Source: a virus
DNA: 35,989 nucleotides
Reading direction: 5' to 3' (one strand)
IMG/VR virus record: IMGVR_UViG_3300047546_000408
Span: 1-35,989 of that record
Shown here: positions 1 to 6,596 of the stretch, piece after piece
How positions within the stretch are numbered: position 1 is the stretch's first letter
How the letters are laid out: each line of letters begins with the position of its first letter
Notes under the pieces: model-generated
The model's database searches: none
Told to the model about the DNA's origin: nothing
What the model saw: the letters and a program-made list of their open reading frames with translations, nothing else
Program-made: the position numbers and the translations under genes

Positions 1-37
1 GCACTGGCAGAACGCTGATTGATAGCTTTAAGTTCAT
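1..37 (-). CDS. Rz1: Rz1-like o-spanin lipoprotein, signal peptide start (continues at the other window end)
   Basis: ATG at 37 lies inside Rz in the +1 frame and reads MNLKLSISVLPV before the window ends. If the window is circular with one shared base, it continues L-L-T-A-C at 35989 downward, giving a complete lipoprotein signal peptide with lipobox LLTAC. Neither half makes sense alone. Nested Rz1 inside Rz is the lambda arrangement. The start choice is inferred from this fit; upstream AGGAGATGAGCA supplies a possible ribosome site. Confidence 0.7.
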   Translation of the reverse strand, partial: MNLKLSISVLPV

Positions 38-260
38 TGCTCATCTCCTGTCTCAGCTGGTCTGCATTGGCCTGCAGCGCCTGCTCTTTCTCACGCGCAG
101 CGGCCATCGCCTTGGCGTGCTCCTCTGCGAGCTGCGCACGCTCACGATCCCATGCCGCCTGCACCTTGGCCTCGCCAGCGTTATGGCCGCGCCAGTACCC
201 GGCACTGCCAGCAACGGCAGCCACCAGTACGCAGCCAGCGGCCATGTGTAAAGGGCTCAT
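1..260 (-). CDS. Rz: Rz-like inner-membrane spanin, N-terminal part (continues at the other window end)
   Basis: The frame opens with ATG at 260, overlapping the stop of the 53-residue gene upstream (ATGA). It starts MSPLHMAAGCVLVAAVAGSAGYWRG, a single N-terminal membrane anchor, followed by a charged Ala/Glu/Gln-rich coiled coil. That is the normal build of an i-spanin, which pairs with an outer-membrane lipoprotein to fuse the two membranes at lysis. The frame runs off base 1. The rest, with the typical Rz C-terminus, lies at 35781-35989. A one-base discrepancy at the join (see findings) is removed if bases 1 and 35989 are the same base. Position next to the lysis genes supports the call. 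Confidence 0.85.
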   Translation of the reverse strand, partial: MSPLHMAAGCVLVAAVAGSAGYWRGHNAGEAKVQAAWDRERAQLAEEHAKAMAAAREKEQALQANADQLRQEMSNELKAINQRSAS

Positions 261-418
261 TTCGGTGGCACCTTGGTGCCTTCCAGTTTCTTATGCACGG
301 TGATGACCTTGCAGACCTGCTTCTTGGTCTTGGGATCTTCCTTGCAGACTTCTTTCTTTTCGCCGCCAGCAAAGGCAAGGGCAGGCAGCAGGCACAGCAG
401 GGCAATCAGGTTCTTCAT
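257..418 (-). CDS. Small secreted protein in the lysis block, unknown function
   Basis: A 53-residue frame begins with ATG at 418 (TGATG overlap with the upstream gene's stop) and ends in an ATGA overlap with Rz. The first 17 residues, MKNLIALLCLLPALAFA, look like a type I signal peptide with an AFA cleavage motif. The mature part is short and basic, with two Cys in a KEVC...KQVC pattern that could form one disulfide in the periplasm, and it ends LEGTKVPPK. Similar small Lys/Cys-rich exported proteins occur beside lysis genes of other phages. No function is known to me. Tight coupling on both sides makes it a real gene. Confidence 0.75.
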   Translation of the reverse strand: MKNLIALLCLLPALAFAGGEKKEVCKEDPKTKKQVCKVITVHKKLEGTKVPPK

Positions 419-852
419 CAGTGGATCTCCGGTTGAGGGGCAGGGGGAGGGGCTGGCTTACCGCCAAAGCCAGTCACCACTGGCGGGGCAGACAGCGAAT
501 CAATCGTCGGTTCAGTCCGTTGTACTGGAGCAACACTTTTCGGTGCAGCAGGTGGCGTGTCATTCCAGTCGCTGGCCTTCGACACACCTGGCGGCGGGTC
601 GATCAGCTTGGCCACACCGTCCTTGCCTTTGATGGCGAGCAGCGTGCCGAGCGCACCGAGGATGTACTTGCTCATGTCCGACAGCAGCAGGAAAAATTGT
701 TTGTCAGCTGGTGCCATGCCAACCATCGGCTGAGTAACAAAGACCACGCTGTACATCGACAAGCAGGTCATCGTCAGCACGACAAAACAAAACGTCGTGC
801 CGATGATTAGCTTCAGCAGAGAATCCATCTGCTCAGGCGCTAAGTTTTTCAT
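418..852 (-). CDS. Two-TM membrane protein, holin candidate
   Basis: This 144-residue protein has two hydrophobic segments, about residues 14-40 and 57-75, separated by a short loop (MVGMAPADKQ). The C-terminal tail is long, Pro/Ala-rich and polar (residues 85-144). The two-TM layout and the position between the endolysin/lipoprotein and the spanins fit a holin-like or lysis-associated membrane protein. It starts in an ATGA overlap with the lipoprotein gene and ends in a TGATG overlap with the 53-residue gene. The long proline-rich tail is unusual for a class II holin. The holin role is inferred from layout and place, not from a recognised motif. Confidence 0.75.
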   Translation of the reverse strand: MKNLAPEQMDSLLKLIIGTTFCFVVLTMTCLSMYSVVFVTQPMVGMAPADKQFFLLLSDMSKYILGALGTLLAIKGKDGVAKLIDPPPGVSKASDWNDTPPAAPKSVAPVQRTEPTIDSLSAPPVVTGFGGKPAPPPAPQPEIH

Positions 853-1028
853 TGCTGAGTCTCCGGTTTGAATTCGGTTGACGGCACCAATTGGTCAGGG
901 CAGGTACCTGTGATGGCGCACGTCGGACGTTGACACTCAGGCTTGTTCCAGTTCTTGTTGTCCTGGCACATGTACCTAAATCGATCTTCGCAGGCGGCAA
1001 GCGCAAGCAGCAGAATCAGGTATCGCAT
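849..1028 (-). CDS. Small lipoprotein in the lysis block
   Basis: This 59-residue protein begins MRYLILLLALAACEDRFRY, a short lipoprotein signal peptide with lipobox LAAC, so Cys13 would be acylated. The mature part contains four or more further Cys (MCQD, ECQRPTC, GTCPD), suggesting disulfides. The start ATG at 1028 sits in a TGATG overlap with the endolysin stop, and the end has an ATGA overlap with the next gene. A longer in-frame extension exists upstream but lies entirely inside the endolysin gene and would destroy the signal peptide. It is not the Rz1 partner, since an Rz1 is nested in Rz. Function unknown. Confidence 0.8.
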   Translation of the reverse strand: MRYLILLLALAACEDRFRYMCQDNKNWNKPECQRPTCAITGTCPDQLVPSTEFKPETQQ

Positions 1029-1651
1029 CACGCACCTCCCATGATGTGCAGGCAGTGCGCGTAATGTTTCTTGCGATCTTCTAGGCCTATCGTTCCCCCG
1101 TTGATGCGCTTGGTCATCATCAGGATGTCGCCACGATCTGCGAATTCGTTGAGCTTGTTGCTCTCCCAGAACCAGCACGCAGACTGCGCCGCTCCCTCAA
1201 ATGTCTCGAGATATTCGATGGCTTCTTCTGGTGATATGCCAACGCTGTCAGCGAAGTTCGTTACATTAGTTTTGCCAGTGAGCTGGATAAGACCTCTGCC
1301 TCGAAACGCAAAACCATCACCACTAGACTCGTCACCATTACCCATCCTATTAGCGTAAATACGATTAGCAATGGCCTGCTGTTTGTTTGGTTTTGATGCG
1401 TATTGTTCTGCGATCTCATCAGTTGAAAAGTATTTAGGGAACAGCCGACGCAGAGCGGTGGCTTTGTAGTTCAGGTTTTCTTGAATGACTGTGAATTCAG
1501 CTGACTCATGAGCGCACTGGGCAACGAAAGCCGCAATGCGCTTAGGAGTTGTGATGTCGTAATCAGGAAGCAGCTGCTCCAGCGCGTGGTGCCAATAGGA
1601 CACATACTTATTGCGCGGGATCATCTCCTTCAGTTGGCTTTCGGTCAGCAT
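1028..1651 (-). CDS. Endolysin, glycoside hydrolase family 19 (chitinase-like muramidase)
   Basis: A 207-residue single-domain GH19 lysin that would cut the peptidoglycan glycan backbone at lysis. The family signature AAFVAQCAHESAEF (residues 40-53) carries the first catalytic Glu (E49), and QENLNYKA supplies the second (E58). The glycine-rich motif GFAFRGRGLIQLTGK lies near 113-127 and the late TKRINGG motif near 181. There is no signal peptide or binding domain, so release probably needs a holin. Its 5' end overlaps the preceding membrane-protein gene by 44 bases, and its stop is joined to the lipoprotein start. Confidence 0.93.
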   Translation of the reverse strand: MLTESQLKEMIPRNKYVSYWHHALEQLLPDYDITTPKRIAAFVAQCAHESAEFTVIQENLNYKATALRRLFPKYFSTDEIAEQYASKPNKQQAIANRIYANRMGNGDESSGDGFAFRGRGLIQLTGKTNVTNFADSVGISPEEAIEYLETFEGAAQSACWFWESNKLNEFADRGDILMMTKRINGGTIGLEDRKKHYAHCLHIMGGA

Positions 1652-1937
1652 CCAGTCGCTCCTTCAAAATCTTTAGCCGCAACTCCTTCATCTTGCGGAT
1701 CTCATTCAGTGCTGCATTCGTTGCGTTGTTCATGTCCATGTACATGATGCCCATGACGGGCAGCGCGATGACTAGCACAAGACACATGACCACCACGGTG
1801 ACGAGTAGAGTCCACGGTATGTGCTGCTCAGACGAAGCAGGATCAGGAGGCCGCTGAACCACGCCAGGACGAACACCACTGCTCCAATCCATACCGCCTT
1901 TGCCCGAAGATCCGCGAGTGTCCTTTCCCGTTGCCAT
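1608..1937 (-). CDS. Single-TM membrane protein nested between lysis genes
   Basis: This 109-residue protein has a Gly/Ser/Pro-rich N-terminus, one strong membrane segment (about residues 42-66, from PWTLLVT to GIMYM) and a charged helical tail (ALNEIRKMKELRLKILKERL). Its first 166 bases overlap the 3' end of the 240-residue gene in another frame, and its last 44 overlap the endolysin. ATG 1937 is preceded by an AAAGG/AGG stretch; an internal ATG at 1892 would still keep the TM helix. N-out/C-in topology with a coiled tail could mean a holin or lysis accessory, but I do not recognise the family with certainty. Confidence 0.7.
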   Translation of the reverse strand: MATGKDTRGSSGKGGMDWSSGVRPGVVQRPPDPASSEQHIPWTLLVTVVVMCLVLVIALPVMGIMYMDMNNATNAALNEIRKMKELRLKILKERLDADRKPTEGDDPAQ

Positions 1938-2494
1938 CTCGCTACCTGCGCCTTTCTCATTTCCTCAGCCAGTGCCGCGTTCTGCTCCTGTACGATCTGC
2001 TGCCACATCTTTTCGAAACGCGTCCAGAGGTCGCCCAATTCCGATGGCGCGTTATAAATCATTTCCTCGCGTATCTCGGCCAGCATGGCGTCCAGCTGAT
2101 GCCGAACCTTCAGCCGCTCAAGAGCACGCCTAGCAAGCGACATCTCGCCCCGGTAAACCTCTTTTGCGTTTACCTCGCTGGCGATGTACGCCTTGACCAT
2201 GATGTCGTACTGGTCAACGAACTTGCCCAGGTTCTCCCAGACATCGTTGAGCACATCAGCAGGGACGGCCTTGGCCACTTCCTGTACACGCTTGACTTCC
2301 TCGTTGTATTGCTTCTTCTGCTCAGGCGACGGGTTGGTGATCTTGTGGAACTGATCTTTCAGATCTTTCAGAATCCCGCCGACCTCGCCGCCCGTCTGCT
2401 TAATCTGCTTGTAAAGTTCGATCCCTTGGCGCGCCATCGATATGGCACTTGTCGCTGCCTTATACGCAGCGGCAATGGTGATGGGATCGATCAC
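1772..2494 (-). CDS. Coiled-coil protein with C-terminal TM, unknown function
   Basis: A 240-residue protein starting at GTG 2494 (MIDPITIAAAYKAATSAIS), two bases after the upstream stop. It has an N-terminal small-residue helix, long charged alpha-helical stretches with heptad character (residues 60-205, including a Gln/Glu-rich run), and one hydrophobic segment near 207-225 (VWIGAVVFVLAWFSGLLIL). The MIDPIT...A-rich opening resembles small proteins seen near the lysis genes of marine podoviruses, for which no function is known to me. Its last 166 bases also code for the following membrane protein in another frame. The C-terminus ends WWSCVLC. Confidence 0.7.
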   Translation of the reverse strand: MIDPITIAAAYKAATSAISMARQGIELYKQIKQTGGEVGGILKDLKDQFHKITNPSPEQKKQYNEEVKRVQEVAKAVPADVLNDVWENLGKFVDQYDIMVKAYIASEVNAKEVYRGEMSLARRALERLKVRHQLDAMLAEIREEMIYNAPSELGDLWTRFEKMWQQIVQEQNAALAEEMRKAQVARWQRERTLADLRAKAVWIGAVVFVLAWFSGLLILLRLSSTYRGLYSSPWWSCVLC

Positions 2495-2495
2495 A

Positions 2496-2777
2496 TTAGG
2501 TCACATGCAGCTTTTGCTTTAGTTCAAGAATCTCTTGATGCAGCTGATCGTTGCGCTCCTCGCACTTGCGGTTCTGCTCTTCGACTGCAGCCAAGCGCAC
2601 AGACAGCCGCTCGACCTCTTCGCGCAGGGTCTTAATTACCTGGTCAATGGCATCGTCGTGTAGCGTCGCAACCTTGTCGTGACGTAGATCTGCCAGCACC
2701 TTGCGGTACATTCCATAAGCGCCTGCGCCAATGCCTGCAATGGCTGCGCCAAAGGTTGTCCAGAAACCGCTTTCCAT
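2496..2777 (-). CDS. Small membrane-anchored coiled-coil protein
   Basis: A 93-residue protein with a short hydrophobic N-terminus (residues 5-25, FWTTFGAAIAGIGAGAYGMY), followed by a nearly continuous coiled coil (residues 40-90, LREEVERLSVRLAAVEEQNRKC). A clear ribosome site (GGAG, about 8 bases before ATG 2777) supports the start. It is the first gene of the lysis-side block after the tail fibre genes and follows a palindromic gap. It could be a holin-type or spanin-like accessory; the sequence does not decide. Confidence 0.75.
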   Translation of the reverse strand: MESGFWTTFGAAIAGIGAGAYGMYRKVLADLRHDKVATLHDDAIDQVIKTLREEVERLSVRLAAVEEQNRKCEERNDQLHQEILELKQKLHVT

Positions 2778-2795
2778 TTTTCACTCCAATTTATA

Positions 2796-2814
2796 ACCAA
2801 TAGAATCTATTGGT
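2796..2814. repeat. Perfect inverted repeat (8-bp arms, 3-base loop) between genes
   Basis: ACCAATAG-AAT-CTATTGGT is a perfect 8+3+8 palindrome in the 45-base gap between the 141-residue gene and the 93-residue gene. It is AT-rich and has no T-tract on the - strand, so it is a poor intrinsic terminator. On the - strand it is followed at once by TTATAAAT. It could be an operator over a promoter, or an mRNA hairpin. The 11-base stretch CAATAGAATCT recurs before the 153-residue gene near 24012. Confidence 0.5.
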
Positions 2815-2822
2815 ATTTGTAC

Positions 2823-3248
2823 TTATGCTGCGGCCTGCTCCTGCGCGGGCGGGAACAGAGCAGCGATCAGCTCCTCAACGGTAGTGGAGGCAGTAATCGC
2901 AGCCTCCTTGTCGGCGGCTTCTTGCAGCGTCGCTGCCCTGGCTGCAGCAGCTTCAGCTGGGATGTCCACATTGCGTTCGGCCTTACGAATCACCATCCAG
3001 TCAGTTTGTGCCAATGTTACATTGGCAGTCTGCTTGGTCTGAGCGATCCACTGCGCTTTCAACTGGTCAAGGTCTTTGGGGTTGTCTACGCCCCAATAGA
3101 ACCGCTGGTCATACCAAGGATCGTCTGCGACCTCGACCACACCAAGCGCCTCGCGCACCGCCGGGTCGCGCAGGTGCGGGTAAGTCACGCCGTCCTCGGT
3201 CGTGTATTCGTTGTCGATGCTAATGGGTGTTCCGTTAAGTTGAAACAT
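2823..3248 (-). CDS. Small protein after the tail fibres, tail fibre assembly-like
   Basis: This 141-residue protein has an N-terminal beta-rich part (MFQLNGTPISIDNEYTTEDG, then YPHLRDPAVREALGV) and a middle part with LAQTDWMVIRKAERNVDIPAE. The latter resembles the TDW...R...IP pattern of small phage tail fibre assembly/chaperone proteins. The C-terminal half is Ala/Glu-rich helix. It sits directly 3' of the last fibre gene (two bases between stop and start), the usual place for a fibre chaperone. The family match is by eye and partial; a structural minor fibre protein is the alternative. Confidence 0.6.
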   Translation of the reverse strand: MFQLNGTPISIDNEYTTEDGVTYPHLRDPAVREALGVVEVADDPWYDQRFYWGVDNPKDLDQLKAQWIAQTKQTANVTLAQTDWMVIRKAERNVDIPAEAAAARAATLQEAADKEAAITASTTVEELIAALFPPAQEQAAA

Positions 3249-3250
3249 GA

Positions 3251-5668
3251 TTACCTCGCTCTTGCGTAGTTAAATGGGGCTTCTGCGAATGCTGCAAAGA
3301 TGTAGGTTGCGCCGCTGCCGTTATAGTCGTCCCAAGTCGAGCGGAGCTTGAAGCCGTTCGAGAGGATGTCCATTGGAGGGGTAGCAGACGCGGTAACTTC
3401 AGCGTCAGATCCGCTTGGACGGAGAACTAACTGCGATACGTTGTAGGTGTCGCGAGCGGTATCAACAAGGCTCCAAGCATTACCTGCTGCACTAGACTTC
3501 TTCACAAGAATCCAGCGCGGCCTAAACCCGCAGTACACAAATGGCCCATCAGCAGACCCGTTGCCGGTGTAGCTTCCGAACTTGGAGAAGCCTGCGACTT
3601 CGGCGAAGCAGTAGGCTACAGTAGTCGCACCGCTAAAGTTCGCCCCGTATGTACCGCCGTTGACGGTGAACACAGTGGAAGAAGGCGATGTGTTATTCAG
3701 CCAAGCAGACGAACCTGCTGCGCCGGTCAAGTTAAGGCTGATGTACTGGCCGTTTCCAAGCGACTTATGATAAATATCCCAATCAGCAACCCTGCTGCGA
3801 CCTTTGATAATGATCATTGCAGGAGCAACACCAAGGCCGTGGCCAACAGTGCCAAGGGTTCCAGTACCTGTATACGTCACAACCGCAATACCAGCCGTCG
3901 TATTCGCGCTGACCGTGCTGCTGATCGTGCCTGCAGTGTTGGATACGCCTGCGCCGTTGGCTTTCCAATTCCAACCAACATATGTTGCCGTACTTGTGTT
4001 AAGTTTTGCCAATGCGCCTACAGTAAATCCATCTGAACCAAATGCAGTCAAGCCAGTAGTTTCTGTGGTTTCCGCAGACGTTGCGTTAGACACCAAGTCT
4101 TTCTGTACGCCACGAACAGCGTCATACAGGGCATGGTTAGTTGCACCGGAGCGACCTTTAATCCAAGTAAAGTCCGGCTGAAATCCAACACCAGTAACAG
4201 ACAAACTAGAACCTGTACCCGTATACAGCACCGTGTTGAAATACTTCCCGGCCTGCGTACTCGCACTCGCCCCCACTGCTGGCGTGGGCAGGTTCTGCGT
4301 GTTCAGTGCTTTGAAGCCAGAGGGCGCGGTGTAGGCGAACGGGCGCTGGCCGAAGTTGACGGAACTTCCGCCAGCAGAAGATGATGTATCCCCAACCGCC
4401 GGGAAGTATGTAATTCCAGTAGTGAGGCCAGAATAAGCTGTTCCCTGCGATACGCCGTTTTTATAAAACGTGATCGAGCCCGCATCCAAATCCATCGCAA
4501 CGCCGATAACATCGCCAGTTGTAAAAGTTGCTCCGTATGCCGTTGCGGAATTGCTGTTAAGCTTAAATGCGTTGCTTTGATAATGCCAACCGTTAGCTGA
4601 AACTCCCGGCCCAGCAATATTCAAATCCGTGGGAGACAACAATGCCCGCTCGGACATCATCCCAAAACCAGCACCAGCAGAATTAACCGTTCCTTCCCAG
4701 TACCATTTGCCTGAGCTTGCGCCAATTGTTGCAACAGAGGTGGCGTAAGTAGTGGTTGGGCCAGCAAAATCCAAATTGCCGTTTGTAAGAGAGCCATTTG
4801 AACCAGTTGCCAACGGATTCAACGTCGCGTAATTCCCCCGCACCTCGCCGCCTGCGCCCGTGTCCGTGCCGTAGTTGGTCGGGCTGTCAACGAGGCTGTC
4901 GTTGCCTGTGCCTGCGGTCACAGAAAAGTTGTTCGGAGTCCAGTTGTTACCGTTGCCGCTGGAGTCCTTGCCGAGCGTCGTTGCGGTGACACCAGAGTTG
5001 TCATCGAACTTCAGCCAGAAGCCGTTTGTGCCGTAGGTTCCAGAGTAAGCTTTGGGAACCCATACGCCAGTGTTTGCATCGGTTTCGCCGAATGAAGTCG
5101 GATCGAGTGCCTGACCGTCAATGAAGAAAACGTCAGTAATTAGGCCGTCGTAATAGCCAGATGTGTATGAGCCATTACGCCCAAGGCCGAGCGCAGCCGT
5201 TGTACCAATTTGCGTGTTTAGGTTTTGGGTCGGATAGGTGGACGTACTGAACGCAGTTACCTGCACACCATTCACCCAAACCTTTACGCGGTTTGAGGCA
5301 GTTGCTTGCGTGGTATCTACTGCCACCTGAATTTCATAGAAAGCCGATGGGTCACGAAATACCTGTGTCGTTACAAGAGCAAACTGAAGCGCTGAGGATG
5401 AGTATTCATCAACAACAAGCCTGTCACTAGAATCAAAGTAAAACTCTGTTCCCGTAGTGCCGCTTGAGTTTGTGTTGCCAAAGAAGTTTTTGACTGCCCC
5501 AAGCACAGAACGCTTCATCGAAAACTTGACTGTCCATTTCTGCCGATCACCAGCAGAAGGAGTCCGCGAAAGATACGCCGTATCCGCGCTGTTGAACCGC
5601 AGGCTGCGAGCGATCTGGTAGCCAGTAGCCCCAGCCGCTTGTGCAATGCTGTGCTGTAGGATCGTCAT
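3251..5668 (-). CDS. Large receptor-binding tail protein with LamG-like, SPRY and three DUF7483-like repeats
   Basis: An 805-residue Ser/Thr/Gly-rich protein. Residues about 20-220 look like a LamG/concanavalin-type beta-sandwich (YDGLITDVFFIDGQALDPTSFG). Residues about 315-455 look like a SPRY domain (GKWYWEGTV, then GDVIGVAMDLDAGSITFYKNG). The rest contains three related units, near 490-585 (GFQPDFTWIKGRSG), 605-700 (GVAPAMIIIKGRS) and 715-800 (GFRPRWILVKKSS), each ending in a W- or YxFA-type strand, of the sort seen in many aquatic phage tail proteins. It begins with a TAATG overlap with the preceding fibre gene. Probable host-recognition protein; no enzymatic motif seen. Confidence 0.85.
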   Translation of the reverse strand: MTILQHSIAQAAGATGYQIARSLRFNSADTAYLSRTPSAGDRQKWTVKFSMKRSVLGAVKNFFGNTNSSGTTGTEFYFDSSDRLVVDEYSSSALQFALVTTQVFRDPSAFYEIQVAVDTTQATASNRVKVWVNGVQVTAFSTSTYPTQNLNTQIGTTAALGLGRNGSYTSGYYDGLITDVFFIDGQALDPTSFGETDANTGVWVPKAYSGTYGTNGFWLKFDDNSGVTATTLGKDSSGNGNNWTPNNFSVTAGTGNDSLVDSPTNYGTDTGAGGEVRGNYATLNPLATGSNGSLTNGNLDFAGPTTTYATSVATIGASSGKWYWEGTVNSAGAGFGMMSERALLSPTDLNIAGPGVSANGWHYQSNAFKLNSNSATAYGATFTTGDVIGVAMDLDAGSITFYKNGVSQGTAYSGLTTGITYFPAVGDTSSSAGGSSVNFGQRPFAYTAPSGFKALNTQNLPTPAVGASASTQAGKYFNTVLYTGTGSSLSVTGVGFQPDFTWIKGRSGATNHALYDAVRGVQKDLVSNATSAETTETTGLTAFGSDGFTVGALAKLNTSTATYVGWNWKANGAGVSNTAGTISSTVSANTTAGIAVVTYTGTGTLGTVGHGLGVAPAMIIIKGRSRVADWDIYHKSLGNGQYISLNLTGAAGSSAWLNNTSPSSTVFTVNGGTYGANFSGATTVAYCFAEVAGFSKFGSYTGNGSADGPFVYCGFRPRWILVKKSSAAGNAWSLVDTARDTYNVSQLVLRPSGSDAEVTASATPPMDILSNGFKLRSTWDDYNGSGATYIFAAFAEAPFNYARAR

Positions 5669-6594
5669 TAGGCCAATGCTCCGCTTGCAGTCAGATAGAC
5701 GTTGGTGCCGTCCGGTGAGTGATACGACAGCTCATACGTGCCGGTGGCCGACAGCGCCGTCAATACGCCTGTCGCGACTTTCACCGCTGCTGCTTTGGCG
5801 ATCGTGTAGTTCGAGCCGTTAACCAGGGTAATGAAACCGCTTTGGCCTGCAGTGATGTTTGTAAACGTCAGCGTGACTGTGCCAGTCGGCGTGCAAATAA
5901 AGTTGTTGGTCACGTTCATGTCGAACGAACCGGTGTTCGCGGTCGTGACGGTGCCGCGCTTGGATGCCGTCAGCGTCTGAGCTGTTCCAACAGTCGCGAC
6001 ATAAGTAGTATCAACGGCCACAGTGCCGGTTGTCGTGATCGTGCCACCGGTCAAGCCCGTGCCAGCTGTGAGCGATGTCAGGCTGCCAGCGCCAGCTGCG
6101 CCAGTAGCTCCCTGCGCTGCAAGCAACAACCAGTAGGACGTTGCTGTGTTTGGCGTTTGGTTCGTGCTTGCCTGGATCGCTAGGTACGAACTGTTGTTGT
6201 AGCTGACGACATCGTTCGTCGCATACGTCGCCGCAGACGACCATGCGCCTCGAGGCGTGAAGCCCACAGCTGCGGGGGCGGCAGTTCCTTCATACGTTGA
6301 GTACAAGCAGACAATCGTGCTGCCTGCACTGGCGGACGCTTGCAGGTAGTCGCCCGCATTGACATCAATAGGCTTAGGCCAAGTGTATGTGCTGTTAGCT
6401 GCAACCGAAATACCGCTGGCAATTGTGGTTGTTGTGCCTGTCGATTGCACATACATTTTCAGCGTGATAGTTGCTGCGCTTCCAGTTACATTAGCAAACA
6501 CCAACCCATGTACAGATGCCTCCGTAGTGGCAGGACAAGTGTAGATGGTTGTGTCAGTTGTGCCGACCGCAATCGGCTTTCCTTTTAGTGCCAT
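5668..6594 (-). CDS. Tail fibre protein with carbohydrate-binding module
   Basis: A 308-residue protein in the middle of the three fibre genes. Residues 1-105 form a compact beta-rich domain (GTTDTTIYTCPATTEASVHG). Residues about 115-160 match the CBM5/12 chitin-binding-like pattern (GAWSSAATYATNDVVSYNNSSYLA). A short collagen-like GATGAAGAG linker follows. The C-terminal part is Thr-rich beta structure (GTVTLTFTNITAG). The CBM-like unit recurs in the neighbouring 558-residue fibre (GNWAASTSYALRDIV). It likely attaches to or decorates the fibre and contacts surface glycans. No enzymatic residues recognised. Confidence 0.8.
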   Translation of the reverse strand: MALKGKPIAVGTTDTTIYTCPATTEASVHGLVFANVTGSAATITLKMYVQSTGTTTTIASGISVAANSTYTWPKPIDVNAGDYLQASASAGSTIVCLYSTYEGTAAPAAVGFTPRGAWSSAATYATNDVVSYNNSSYLAIQASTNQTPNTATSYWLLLAAQGATGAAGAGSLTSLTAGTGLTGGTITTTGTVAVDTTYVATVGTAQTLTASKRGTVTTANTGSFDMNVTNNFICTPTGTVTLTFTNITAGQSGFITLVNGSNYTIAKAAAVKVATGVLTALSATGTYELSYHSPDGTNVYLTASGALA

Positions 6595-6596
6595 GA

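Noticed and set aside
1931-2635. 234-codon + strand frame and other long + strand frames across 0-31 kb
   Set aside because: They lie antisense to well supported - strand genes, with no ribosome sites and no recognisable domains.
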